This document shows positions 51,667-60,292 of a DNA stretch of 64,000 nt, in pieces. Below the pieces are notes generated by a model that was not told where the DNA came from, ran no database searches, and was given only the letters and a program-made list of their open reading frames with translations. Position 1 is the first letter of the stretch, and every line of letters starts with the position of its first letter. The stretch comes from Pseudoflavonifractor sp902362925 (GTDB taxonomy: Bacteria > Bacillota > Clostridia > Oscillospirales > Oscillospiraceae). The stretch lies in assembly GCA_902362925.1 (NCBI GenBank), contig CABIYL010000001.1; one strand, written 5' to 3'. Made by a program: the position numbers and the translations under genes.

Positions 51667-52605
51667 TCAGGCGAAGAACCGACCGCACATCGCGTCGATT
51701 TCCTCTCTTCTGGCCAGCACTTCTACCCATTCCGGCGGAATGGACTCCCGGCCATACAGCGCCCCCGCAAGGCTGCCCGCCACAGCGGCAATAGTGTCTG
51801 CGTCGCCGCCCAGATTTACCGCTTTCAGCACACAGGAGCGGTAGCTGTCCGACGTCAGGACGCACCAGATCGCCGCTTCCAGCGTACTCGGCGCATAACC
51901 TGTGCTCTCTATCTGCGCTGCCGGGAGCGCCGCGAAGTCAGGGGCGAACAGGCGGCTGTAAGCATCCGCCCCGGGACGGCCAGCATAAAAGGCGGCGGCT
52001 TTTTCCAGCCCGGCGTGAATCGCCCCGAAGCTGGGGGTCTCAAGCAATTCCCACAGAACGACAGAGAAAATTCCACAGGCGGTGCAGGGGCAGGGATGGG
52101 CGTGTGTCAGCGCCGAAACACTGTGGGTGATCTCGAGCTTCTCCGCCTCTGCAAGGCCCGGATATCTCATTGCGAGGAACAGGGCCACCGGCAGAATCCG
52201 CATCAGCGAGCCGTTTCCGCTGTCCCGCTCCGCAGTGCAGCCGCAGGCGGCGGGCTCTGTCCCGCGCCAGTACTTTCCCAGCGCCCGCAGAACGGTGCGG
52301 CCAACCCCAAACGCGCGGCCATAGGGCGTCAGATAGCCCTCCTTTGCCCAGCTGGAAAAACGCGCCATCAGATCGGGCAGGTCAACGCGCTGTGTTTCAG
52401 TCAGGCTTTCAAGGGTGCAGAGCATCATGGACGAGTCGTCTGACCATGTGCCGCGCGGGACATGGTGCGTCCCGTATTCCAGCATCTCGGTAACGTGCGC
52501 CTCTGCCAGCTTCTCCCGGGGCACAAATTCCACCGGCACCCCCAGCGCGTCCCCCACAATGTGCCCCATCACAGCGCCGTACATACGCGCAGTCTCTGCC
52601 GCCAT
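51667..52605 (-). CDS. ADP-ribosylglycohydrolase (DraG-like)
   Basis: 312 residues, all-alpha DraG fold: 'GAVMGHIVGDALGVPVEF', metal-site motif GTWSDDSSMML (~50), RDSGNGSLMRILP and GGDADTIAAVAGSLAGALYG near the C-terminus. It removes ADP-ribose from proteins or nucleic acids. Within a mobile element it could reverse a toxin or defence ADP-ribosyltransferase; no partner toxin is visible in the element. AGGAGG is 7 nt before ATG 52605. Confidence 0.9.
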   Translation of the reverse strand: MAAETARMYGAVMGHIVGDALGVPVEFVPREKLAEAHVTEMLEYGTHHVPRGTWSDDSSMMLCTLESLTETQRVDLPDLMARFSSWAKEGYLTPYGRAFGVGRTVLRALGKYWRGTEPAACGCTAERDSGNGSLMRILPVALFLAMRYPGLAEAEKLEITHSVSALTHAHPCPCTACGIFSVVLWELLETPSFGAIHAGLEKAAAFYAGRPGADAYSRLFAPDFAALPAAQIESTGYAPSTLEAAIWCVLTSDSYRSCVLKAVNLGGDADTIAAVAGSLAGALYGRESIPPEWVEVLARREEIDAMCGRFFA

Positions 52606-53138
52606 ACGATAACCTCCTGCACAGTCCTTTGGTTCTTCCCATTGTACACCAAAACGGCCCGCCGAACATCCCAAAACGCAAAACAAGACGCCGGAGCATT
52701 GCCGCCCCGGCGTCTCTCTGTATCTGTCTGGCCGACTGTTTTGTGCAACAGCAGTGCAACAGCTGTGGTAATTTATCAGTACTTTCTACTGCATTAAAGC
52801 CCATATTTGCGGATTGAAAAACAAGTGAAAAAATTCCGCAAACCATTGGGCCCCAGTCGTTTGAGCGATTTTACCTTTTCTGGGTCCTTCCGTGCAGACT
52901 TCCATATCAAAAAACCCTTTTCAATACAAGTGCGGCAGCCCATATCCGGCTGAAAACAGGGGCGGCGGAACAAAAAGGCTCCCCTTTCCCCGGGAAATTG
53001 TATCTCACGTTACATTCTTCCCCCGGCCGCCGTGCCATAATAATGCAAACAGCCCGGGTGTCCGTTTCCCTTGCGGCCATCCCGTCCGACTGCTATACTA
53101 GTGGGTATCCCATTATTTCAAGTAAGGAGGCCGTCTCC
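52606..53138. other. Right border region of element 2 and ilvE leader
   Basis: No gene in ~530 bases. It holds a hairpin GACGCCGG...CCGGCGTC (52687-52714), two GTGCAACAG words (52743 and 52754), and GC-poor sequence to about 52920. Chromosomal sequence and the ilvE ribosome site (AAGGAGG, 53124-53130) follow. The attachment site probably lies here. Confidence 0.6.
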
Positions 53139-54203
53139 ATGCATGAATTTCCCATCACCCGGGCCGCGCAGCTCAAGCCCAAGCCCGACCCCAAGACTCT
53201 GTCCTTCGGCAAGGTCTTTACCGATTACATGTTCCTGATGAACTATAACCCCGAGCAGGGCTGGCACGACGGACGCATCGTCCCCTACGCCCCCATCGCC
53301 CTGGAGCCCTCCGCCATGGTGTTCCACTACGCCCAGGAGGTCTTTGAGGGCATGAAGGCCTACCGCAATCCCGAGGGCGGCGTGCAGCTGTTCCGTCCCA
53401 TGGACAACGTCCGCCGGATGAACGACTCCTGCGAGCGTCTGTGCATCCCCACGCTGCCCGAGGACCTGGCCCTGGACGGCATCAAGGCCCTGGTCAAGAC
53501 CGAGGCCGACTGGGTGCCCAGCGAGCCCGGCACCTCCCTGTATATCCGCCCCTTCATCATCGCCACCGACGCCAGCCTGGGCGTCCACGCCTCCCACACC
53601 TACCTGTTCTGCGTCATCTGCTGCCCCGTGGGTGCCTACTACGCCGAGGGCATCAACCCGGTGCGCATCTACGTGGAGAATGAGGACGTCCGCGCCGTCC
53701 GGGGCGGCACCGGCTACACCAAGTGCGGCGGCAACTACGCCGCCTCCATCCGTGCCGGTGAGCGGGCCGAGGGCCAGGGCTACGCCCAGGTCCTGTGGCT
53801 GGACGGCGTCCACCGCAAGTACATCGAGGAAGTTGGCTCCATGAACGTCATGTTCAAGGTGAACGGCGAGATCATCACCCCCGAGCTCACCGGCTCCGTG
53901 CTGCCCGGTATTACCCGCCGTTCCTGCCTGGAGCTGCTGCGGGACTGGGGCTACCCCGTCCAGGAGCGGCTCATCACCGCCCAGGAGCTCTTTGACGCTG
54001 CCGCTGAGGGCAAGCTGGAGGAGGCCTGGGGCACCGGCACCGCAGCCGTTGTCTCCCCCATCGGCGAGATGGGCTGGGAGGACAAGCACACTGTGGTCAA
54101 CGGCGGCAAAATCGGCGAAGTAACCCAGAGGCTGTACGACACCCTCACCGGCATCCAGTGGGGCACTGTTCCCGACCCCCACGGCTGGGTGGTCAAGCTC
54201 TGA
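53139..54203 (+). CDS. ilvE: Branched-chain amino acid aminotransferase
   Basis: 354 residues, fold-type IV PLP enzyme: 'FHYAQEVFEGMKAYR' (substrate side), 'LYIRPFIIAT', the Lys-containing 'GGTGYTKCGGNYAASIRA', 'EEVGSMNVMFKV' and 'LPGITRRSCLEL', and 'EEAWGTGTAAVVSPIG'. It transaminates leucine, isoleucine and valine with 2-oxoglutarate. Size and motifs match the eukaryotic-like/Firmicute IlvE group. AAGGAGG precedes ATG by 8 nt. Confidence 0.95.
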   Translation: MHEFPITRAAQLKPKPDPKTLSFGKVFTDYMFLMNYNPEQGWHDGRIVPYAPIALEPSAMVFHYAQEVFEGMKAYRNPEGGVQLFRPMDNVRRMNDSCERLCIPTLPEDLALDGIKALVKTEADWVPSEPGTSLYIRPFIIATDASLGVHASHTYLFCVICCPVGAYYAEGINPVRIYVENEDVRAVRGGTGYTKCGGNYAASIRAGERAEGQGYAQVLWLDGVHRKYIEEVGSMNVMFKVNGEIITPELTGSVLPGITRRSCLELLRDWGYPVQERLITAQELFDAAAEGKLEEAWGTGTAAVVSPIGEMGWEDKHTVVNGGKIGEVTQRLYDTLTGIQWGTVPDPHGWVVKL

Positions 54204-54221
54204 GCCTGACAATCGGATAAG

Positions 54222-54256
54222 AAAAACCCCGCGGACAGTGGTGTCCGCGGGGTTTT
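54222..54256 (+). terminator. Terminator of ilvE
   Basis: AAAACCCCGCGGACA pairs with TGTCCGCGGGGTTTT, followed by T-run. Confidence 0.9.
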
Positions 54257-54316
54257 TTGTCACAATTGAGCGCAAAACAAAGAAACAGCGGCGCTACTGT
54301 CGTTTCTCGGAAAGTG

Positions 54317-54400
54317 AAATTACTTACATCCAGATACAGCAGGCACAGGGCCATCGTATTTTTCATACCTTCCCAGTGCGTCCGCGCCCCAGCGGGCTCA
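54317..54400 (-). pseudogene. Duplicated 3' fragment of an M42 peptidase gene
   Basis: On the minus strand this reads RTHWEGMKNTMALCLLYLD, nearly identical to the end of the intact M42 protein (RTHAEGMKNTMALCLLYLG) ~210 bp away. It has no upstream domain or start. Between the two copies lie hairpin-rich intergenic sequences (GGGCGGAGTGAATCCGCCC, TTTTGCC...GGCAAAA, GCGCCAAAGGCGC), so a repeat-mediated duplication or the remnant of a lost second gene are both possible. Confidence 0.75.
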
Positions 54401-54525
54401 CGCCCGCCGGGGAACCCCTCTGTTTTTATCTGCTCGGGCGGAGTGAATCCGCCCGGCATCAGGATTTTGCCTCCGGCAAAATGCCTGGACGCGCCAAAGG
54501 CGCGAGGTCGCGCACCCATCGGCAT

Positions 54526-55566
54526 TTACTCTGCGCCCAGATACAGCAGGCACAACGCCATGGTGTTCTTCATACCTTCAGCATGAGTGCGCTCCATGCC
54601 GTGGGAGGCGTGGACGCCGGGACCGATGAGAGCGGCGCGGACGTCGGCGCCCGAGCGCCAGGCCACGGTGGCGTCCGAGCTGTAATGGGGGTAGATGTCC
54701 ACGGCGTAGTCCACGCCGCCCTGCTGGGCCAGGTTGACCAGCCGGGTGGTCATGCCGTAGTCGTAGGGGCCGCCGCTGTCCTTGGCGCAGATGGACACCT
54801 GGTACTCGGTGCAGGTCAGGTCCAGGCCCACGCAGCCCATGTCCACGATGAGCAGCTCATCCAGGTCGCGGGGGATGGTGGCGCCGCCGTGGCCCACCTC
54901 CTCATGGACGGAGAAGATGAATTTGGTGTCGTACATGGGCTTCAGGCCCTTGTCGCTGAGCACCTGCATCAGGGTGAGCAGGCAGGCGGCGGAGCCCTTG
55001 TCGTCGATGAAGCGGGACTTGAGGAAGCCGCTTTCGGTCACCACGGTCTTGGGGTCAAAGCAGACGTAGTCTCCGGGACGGATGCCCAGGGCCTCCACGT
55101 CCTCCTTGGACTTGACCACCTCGTCGATACGCACGGCCATGTTGTCCTCATCCCGGGCCCGGGTGGAGGCGTCGTCATAGACGTGGACGGCGGGGGAGAG
55201 GGAGAGGACGGTGCCGGTGTACCGGCGGCCGTCCCGGGTGTAGATGGTGCAGTACTCGCCGTCCAGGGTGGGGAGGATGGGGCCGCCCACCCGGGTGATC
55301 TTCAGCTGGCCGTCGGCGGTGATGGACCGGACCATCAGGCCCAGAGTGTCCACATGGGCGCAGAGGGCCACCTTTTTCCCACTTTCCCGGCCCGGAATGT
55401 GGACAATTACGTTGCCCTTGTTGGTCTCGGTGGTCTCATAGCCCAGACGGGCGGCAAAGCCGGTGAGAAAGGCGGCCGCGGCCTGGGTGAAGCCGCTGGG
55501 ACTGTCGATGCCCAGCAGCTCCTGTGCATTTTTCATCAACTGACTCTGATACGCGGAAATATCCAT
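54526..55566 (-). CDS. M42-family metallo-aminopeptidase
   Basis: 346 residues. Zinc ligands: VALCAHVDTLG (His-x-Asp), 'SRFIDDKGSAACLL', 'FSVHEEVGHGGA' (catalytic Glu pair), 'VDMGC' and 'IYPHYSSDA', with 'GPGVHASHGMERTH' near the end. It is a dodecameric-type glutamyl/deblocking aminopeptidase that trims peptides in the cytoplasm. GAGGAG is 9 nt before ATG 55566. Confidence 0.93.
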   Translation of the reverse strand: MDISAYQSQLMKNAQELLGIDSPSGFTQAAAAFLTGFAARLGYETTETNKGNVIVHIPGRESGKKVALCAHVDTLGLMVRSITADGQLKITRVGGPILPTLDGEYCTIYTRDGRRYTGTVLSLSPAVHVYDDASTRARDEDNMAVRIDEVVKSKEDVEALGIRPGDYVCFDPKTVVTESGFLKSRFIDDKGSAACLLTLMQVLSDKGLKPMYDTKFIFSVHEEVGHGGATIPRDLDELLIVDMGCVGLDLTCTEYQVSICAKDSGGPYDYGMTTRLVNLAQQGGVDYAVDIYPHYSSDATVAWRSGADVRAALIGPGVHASHGMERTHAEGMKNTMALCLLYLGAE

Positions 55567-55648
55567 TGAAATCAGCTCCTCTGCTGTGATATTCTTACCA
55601 GTACAGCATAGCGTTAAGACGCGGAAATTTCAAGTGAGGCGACGTTCC

Positions 55649-56125
55649 ATGGCAGAAGAAAAGACCAATGTAATGCGGGTTCTGGACCAGAAGAAGATCC
55701 GCTATACCCCCCACACCTATCCCTACTCCGGCGGCGCGGTGGACGGCCCCCATGTGGCGGAGCTCATCGGCGTGGAGCCGGAGCGGGCCTTCAAGACCCT
55801 GGTGACCCGTGGGGCCAGTAAGCAGAACTATGTGTTTGTGGTGCCGGTGATGAAGTCCCTGAACCTGAAGGCGGCGGCCAAGGCAGTGGGGGAGAAGTCC
55901 ATTGAGATGATCCACCAGGCCGAGCTGCTGCCCCTGACCGGCTATGTCCACGGCGGCTGCTCCCCGGTGGGCATGAAGAAGCAGTTCAAGACCGTCATTG
56001 ACGACAGCGCCCAGGACCTGGAGGCCATGGTGGTCAGCGCGGGAAAGATCGGCTTTCAGGTGGAGCTCTCTCCTGCCGACCTGGCCGGTCTGGTCCGTGC
56101 CCGGTTCGCCCCCATCAGCGGCTGA
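55649..56125 (+). CDS. ybaK: Cys-tRNA(Pro) deacylase, YbaK/EbsC type
   Basis: 158 residues: 'YPYSGGAVDGPHVAELIGVEPERAFKTLVT', 'VFVVPVMKSLNLKAAAKAVGEKSIEM' (conserved Lys) and 'GYVHGGCSPVGMKKQFKTVIDDSA'. It hydrolyses Cys mischarged on tRNA-Pro. GTGAGG is 9 nt before ATG 55649. Confidence 0.93.
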   Translation: MAEEKTNVMRVLDQKKIRYTPHTYPYSGGAVDGPHVAELIGVEPERAFKTLVTRGASKQNYVFVVPVMKSLNLKAAAKAVGEKSIEMIHQAELLPLTGYVHGGCSPVGMKKQFKTVIDDSAQDLEAMVVSAGKIGFQVELSPADLAGLVRARFAPISG

Positions 56126-56140
56126 GCGTATTTTATCCGA

Positions 56141-56177
56141 AAAAAGAGGCCTGCGGCTGTGCCGCAGGCCTCTTTTT
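56141..56177. terminator. Bidirectional terminator
   Basis: A 17-bp stem AAAAAGAGGCCTGCGGC with loop TGT and T5. Confidence 0.93.
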
Positions 56178-56180
56178 CTG

Positions 56181-57065
56181 TCATTTTTCGTTCTTCCGGG
56201 CGGTCAGCCGGGCCTTGATCTGCTCCAGTGCCTCGCTGTGGCGGACCGACTTCATGTCGGGGAAGGCCTTGAGCAGGCGCTTCTGGCCAAAGCGGTAGGT
56301 GGACAGCAGGGCCTCGTTTGCGGAGCGCAGCTCGGCCAGCGCGGCCTCCCGGCGGCGGAGGGCCTCCTCCCGGGCGGTGCGCAGCTTAGAGAGCTCCTCC
56401 TCCCGCTGGGCCCGGCGCTCTCCGGCGGACTCCTTCAGGGCCTCCCCCTTCTCGGAGACAGCCAGGGTGGTATCTGCCAGCCGCTCGCCCAGGCTGTCCG
56501 ACACCTCGTGGATTTTGGCGGCCAGCTCCTCCAGCTGCCGCAGGCGCTTGTTCAGGCCCACCACCGTGGCCACGGTGGCCGCCAGGTCGGCCAGGGCCAG
56601 GACGGTAAACACCGCCAGCAGCACCACGCCCAGGGTGTGGGGGATGGCGGCCACAAAGCCAGACACCATGGGGTGGATGACGTCCATAATCAGCAGGCAG
56701 GCCAGGCCCCACATGAGGGAGAAGAGGAGGCACACGTATCCGTTCAGGTTAAAGGGCATTTTGGAGTAGTCCCACCACTTCTGGTGAAAGGCCTTCTCCA
56801 GCACAAAGCCGGTTAGCCACTCCAGGGCGGTGGTGAGGAGCACCGAGCACAGGAAGAGAAGGAATACATTGTCCTTCACCGGCGTGAGCAGGCCCACCAC
56901 CAGCACCACGCCAAAGCCGTAGATGGGGCAGAGGGGGCCGTTGAGAAAGCCCCGGTTGACAAATTTCCCCGACTTGCCCGCCGCGAAGCACACCTCGCAG
57001 CACCAGCCCAGGAAGGCGTAGAGGAAAAAGTACCACATGTATTCATAGCAGATGTCCCAGGACAT
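56181..57065 (-). CDS. CmpB-type (PF06541) membrane protein with coiled coil
   Basis: 294 residues: five hydrophobic segments in the first ~150, with the family's motifs 'FLYAFLGWCCEVCFAA', 'GFLNGPLCPIYGFGVV', 'LEWLTGFVLEKAFHQKWWDYS' and 'NLNGYVCLLFSLMWG', then a ~120-residue Glu/Arg coiled coil. It was annotated long ago as an ABC-transporter component, but its role is unknown. AGGAAC precedes ATG 57065. Confidence 0.85.
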   Translation of the reverse strand: MSWDICYEYMWYFFLYAFLGWCCEVCFAAGKSGKFVNRGFLNGPLCPIYGFGVVLVVGLLTPVKDNVFLLFLCSVLLTTALEWLTGFVLEKAFHQKWWDYSKMPFNLNGYVCLLFSLMWGLACLLIMDVIHPMVSGFVAAIPHTLGVVLLAVFTVLALADLAATVATVVGLNKRLRQLEELAAKIHEVSDSLGERLADTTLAVSEKGEALKESAGERRAQREEELSKLRTAREEALRRREAALAELRSANEALLSTYRFGQKRLLKAFPDMKSVRHSEALEQIKARLTARKNEK

Positions 57066-57214
57066 ATTGTTCCTACTTTCCCCGGGGCACCGCCCGGCAA
57101 AAATTTTTTCGCCCGATTTTCCTTTTTCGGGAACCTTTGGTTTTTTCCTTCGTCTATATGGCTGTGAAACGGGACGGCATGTCCCTGATAACAACGCAAA
57201 GGAGCATTACGAGA

Positions 57215-58048
57215 ATGAAAAAAGCTGCCGCTCTGGGCCTGTCCCTGGCCCTCACCGCATCCATGACCCTGCCCGCTCTGGCCGTGGAGGCCGTGCCCAT
57301 CTCCGCCAAGGTGGGTTATGACACCGCCATCACCCTCAACGGCAAGGAGCTGGACACCAGCGCCATCCCCGCCGTGGACGGCGAGGGTCTGATCCCCCTG
57401 CGCCTGGTGGCCGAGAACGACTACGGCTCCGCCAACTGGTTCCCCGATGACAACACCGGCTGGTTCTACCTGGACGGCGGCAACGTCACCGTCAACTTCG
57501 CCGACAACACCATCACCGTGGGCGACGAGCTGGTGAAGGAAAAGGCTGAGGTTGTGGACGGCGTGACCTTCGTGTCCGCCAGCGTGCTGGAGCTCTTTGA
57601 GGGCTACGACGTGACCGAGGCCGAGGACGGCTCCATCACCATCACCACCCCCAACAACGATCCCATCATCCAGGCCGGCTACACCATCCGTGACGCCGCC
57701 GGCGTGTACGGCATGAAGACCAGCCTGGACGTGCTGGTGGAGAACTACGGTGTGCCCGAGGGCGCTCTGGAGGAGGGCGTGGCCTTCTTCCCCATGATCA
57801 CCTCTCCCGACACCATCATCCTGGGCAAGCTGGCCGAGGGCGCCGATGTGGACGCCGTGAAGGAGGCCTTTGAGGCCTACCGCAAGAGCCAGGAGGACAT
57901 CTTCTCCTGGTACCTGAGCCAGAACCTGCCCAAGGTGCAGAACGCCCGCACTGTTGTGGACGGCGACTACATCCTCTTCGTCATCGCTGAGGACCCCGAC
58001 GCCGCTGAGGAGGCCTTCCACACCTTCGTGGCCGCCCAGAACGCTTAA
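57215..58048 (+). CDS. Exported protein with copper-amine-oxidase N-like and DUF4358-like domains
   Basis: 277 residues: a signal peptide (MKKAAALGLSLALTASMTLP, cleavage after ALA~23), a copper amine oxidase N-terminal-like domain (~30-145: 'AITLNGKELDTSAIP', 'GLIPLRLVAE', 'VDGVTFVSASVL') and a C-terminal alpha/beta domain (~165-277: 'MITSPDTIILGKLAEGADVDAVKEAFEAYRKSQEDIFSWY') like DUF4358. Probably cell-surface. AAGGAG is 10 nt before ATG; other ATGs upstream lack a site. Confidence 0.78.
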   Translation: MKKAAALGLSLALTASMTLPALAVEAVPISAKVGYDTAITLNGKELDTSAIPAVDGEGLIPLRLVAENDYGSANWFPDDNTGWFYLDGGNVTVNFADNTITVGDELVKEKAEVVDGVTFVSASVLELFEGYDVTEAEDGSITITTPNNDPIIQAGYTIRDAAGVYGMKTSLDVLVENYGVPEGALEEGVAFFPMITSPDTIILGKLAEGADVDAVKEAFEAYRKSQEDIFSWYLSQNLPKVQNARTVVDGDYILFVIAEDPDAAEEAFHTFVAAQNA

Positions 58049-58068
58049 TTCTCTTCTCTCCTGACTCT

Positions 58069-58108
58069 GCCCCCGCCGGTTATCTCTGCCGGCGGGGGCG
58101 CTTTTTTT
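58069..58108. terminator. Terminator
   Basis: An 11-bp stem GCCCCCGCCGG with a 9-nt loop, followed by GC and T7. Confidence 0.9.
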
Positions 58109-58115
58109 GCTGTTT

Positions 58116-59993
58116 TTACTTCTCGTTGAGCAGCGCCATGAACTCCTCGCCGGTGATGGTCTCCTTCTCCAGCAGGTAGGCGGCCAGCTTGTGGAGCTGG
58201 TCCTCGTGCTCCCTGAGCAGACGGCGGGCCTTGTCGTGGGCGTTCTTCACCGTCTCCACCACCAGGGTGTCCACCCGGGAGGCGGTGTCCGCCGCGCAGG
58301 CCAGGGAGGTGTCGCCTCCCAGGTACTGGTTCTGCACCGTCTCCAGGGCCACCATGTCAAACTCGTCGGTCATGCCGTACCGGGTCACCATGGCCCGGGA
58401 CAGCTTGGTGGCCTGCTCGATATCGTTGGACGCGCCGGTGGTCATGTTGTCCGGCCCGAAAACCAGCTCCTCGGCGGCACGGCCGCCGGTAAGGGTGGCA
58501 ATCTTGTTGGTCAGCTCGGTGCGGCTCATGAGGGCCTTCTCCCCCTGCTCCACCTGCATGGTGTAGCCCAGCGCGCCGGAGGTGCGGGGGATGATGGTGA
58601 TCTTGGTCACCGGGGCCGAGTGGGTCTGGAGTGCGGCCACCAGGGCGTGGCCAATCTCGTGGTAGGCCACAATCTTCTTCTCCTCCGGGGAGATGACCGC
58701 GTTCTTCCGCTGAGCGCCCGCGATGACGGTCTCCACGCTCTCCTCCAGGTCGGCCTGGGTCACGGTCCTGCGGCCCATGCGCACCGCCCGAAGGGCGCCC
58801 TCGTTGACGATGTTGGCCAGCTCAGCGCCCGAAGCGCCTGCGGTGGCCCGGGCGATGGCGTCCCAGTCCACGTCGGCGTCCAGGTGGACGTCCCTGCCGT
58901 GGACCTTCAGGATGGCGATACGGCCCTGGAGGTCGGGCAGCTCCACTCTCACCCGCCGGTCAAACCGGCCCGGCCGCAGCAGAGCCGGGTCCAGCGACTC
59001 CGGCCGGTTGGTGGCCGCCAGCAGCACCACGCCCTTCCGGCCGTCAAAGCCGTCCATCTCGGCCAGCAGCTGGTTCAGGGTCTGCTCCCGCTCGTCGTTG
59101 CCGCCCACACCGGCGCCGTCACGCTTCTTGCCGATGGCGTCAATCTCGTCGATGAACACAATACAGGGGGCCTTCTCGTTGGCCTGCTTGAACAGGTCAC
59201 GCACCTTGGCCGCGCCCATGCCCACGAACATCTCCACAAACTCCGAGCCGGAGATGGAGAAGAAGGGCACCTTGGCCTCACCGGCCACAGCCTTGGCCAA
59301 CAGGGTCTTGCCGGTACCCGGAGGGCCCACCAGCAGCACGCCCTTGGGCAGCTTGGCACCGATGGCGGCGTACTTCTCCGGCTCATGGAGGAAGTCCACC
59401 ACCTCCATCAGAGACTCCTTGGCCTCGTCCTGACCGGCCACATCGGCAAAGGTGACGCCGGTGGCCTTCTCCTCCACGTAGATTTTGGCGCCCGACTTGC
59501 CGAAGGTCATGGCGTTGCCCATGCCGCCGGGCATGCCGCCGCCCATCCGCTTGACCATCCACTTGGAGAGCAGCTCGCCGATGGCGATAAAGAACAGAAT
59601 GGGCAGCACCCAGGTGACCACAAAGCTGAGCAGGGGAGAGGCCTGGGTGGGAATGGAGGCTGCGAACTGGATATCCGGGTCGCTGCGCAGCTGCTCAAGC
59701 AGCCGCTGGCCATCGTCAGGCCAGACGCCGGTCCGGTAATAGCCCTCACGGCCGTCGTCGCCCTGGGCGATAAAGACAATCTGTTCCTCTTCCTTCTCCC
59801 AGGCCACCTGGCTGACCTGTCCCTCGTCCACCATGGTGAGGAACTGGTCATAGCTGACCTCCACCACCTGCTTCTCCATCACGGAGGGGAACAGCAGAGC
59901 GTTGAGCAGCATCACCACCACCATGGCAATGAGATAGTAGAATATCAGGGGTTTTTTCGGGGGTGTGGGCTTGGTGTCCTTCACTTCCTGCAT
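58116..59993 (-). CDS. ftsH: ATP-dependent zinc metalloprotease FtsH (second copy)
   Basis: 625 residues: membrane segments at ~16-34 and ~110-130, AAA+ with GPPGTGKTLLAKA, 'FIDEIDAIGKKRDGAGVGGND', SRH arginines and zinc site HEIGH, where most FtsH have HEAGH. It lacks the charged tail of the copy at 34 kb, and its extracytoplasmic domain is different, so substrates probably differ. GGAGG is 7 nt before ATG 59993. Confidence 0.94.
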   Translation of the reverse strand: MQEVKDTKPTPPKKPLIFYYLIAMVVVMLLNALLFPSVMEKQVVEVSYDQFLTMVDEGQVSQVAWEKEEEQIVFIAQGDDGREGYYRTGVWPDDGQRLLEQLRSDPDIQFAASIPTQASPLLSFVVTWVLPILFFIAIGELLSKWMVKRMGGGMPGGMGNAMTFGKSGAKIYVEEKATGVTFADVAGQDEAKESLMEVVDFLHEPEKYAAIGAKLPKGVLLVGPPGTGKTLLAKAVAGEAKVPFFSISGSEFVEMFVGMGAAKVRDLFKQANEKAPCIVFIDEIDAIGKKRDGAGVGGNDEREQTLNQLLAEMDGFDGRKGVVLLAATNRPESLDPALLRPGRFDRRVRVELPDLQGRIAILKVHGRDVHLDADVDWDAIARATAGASGAELANIVNEGALRAVRMGRRTVTQADLEESVETVIAGAQRKNAVISPEEKKIVAYHEIGHALVAALQTHSAPVTKITIIPRTSGALGYTMQVEQGEKALMSRTELTNKIATLTGGRAAEELVFGPDNMTTGASNDIEQATKLSRAMVTRYGMTDEFDMVALETVQNQYLGGDTSLACAADTASRVDTLVVETVKNAHDKARRLLREHEDQLHKLAAYLLEKETITGEEFMALLNEK

Positions 59994-60292
59994 CGCAATG
60001 CCTCCTTCTGGGGTTCCGCTTTGTTTTTTGCACGAAATAAAATATTCCTTCTTCTCCCGTAATTCAATAAAAAAGTGTGAACAATTCCCCTTTTCAGCGT
60101 TACAATATTTCTGTTTTGGGCAAACAGTGTCCCTTTTTGGACATTCGGCCACAATATCCGGCGCTCCGTCCCAAGTTCCACCTTTCCCGCCTGCTTCGCA
60201 CCACATGTTGTGCAAAATGCGGCTGTCATTTTCTTTTTCCGGGGCGTATAATAAAATTCGTACCAAATCGGGCTTGGAAAGGGCTGGCAAAC

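Larger units (their letters stand above)
42200..52850. mobile_element. Integrative phage- or plasmid-like element 2 between gdpP and ilvE
   Basis: The block holds a tyrosine integrase, RHH and XRE regulators, small phage-type ORFs, a sigma-factor relic, a D5-type primase-helicase, Cys-motif proteins, tandem RNAs and an ADP-ribosylglycohydrolase, with chromosomal genes either side. No capsid, portal or terminase gene is seen, so it resembles a satellite or an integrated plasmid. The exact ends are not resolved: GTGCAACAG occurs near the left end (42270-42278) and twice near the right end (52743-52751, 52754-52762). TCCACAG words are strongly enriched inside. Confidence 0.8.

Noticed and set aside
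58116..59993. HEIGH in place of HEAGH in the second FtsH as a loss of function
   Set aside because: The HExxH pattern is intact; the middle residues vary in functional metalloproteases.
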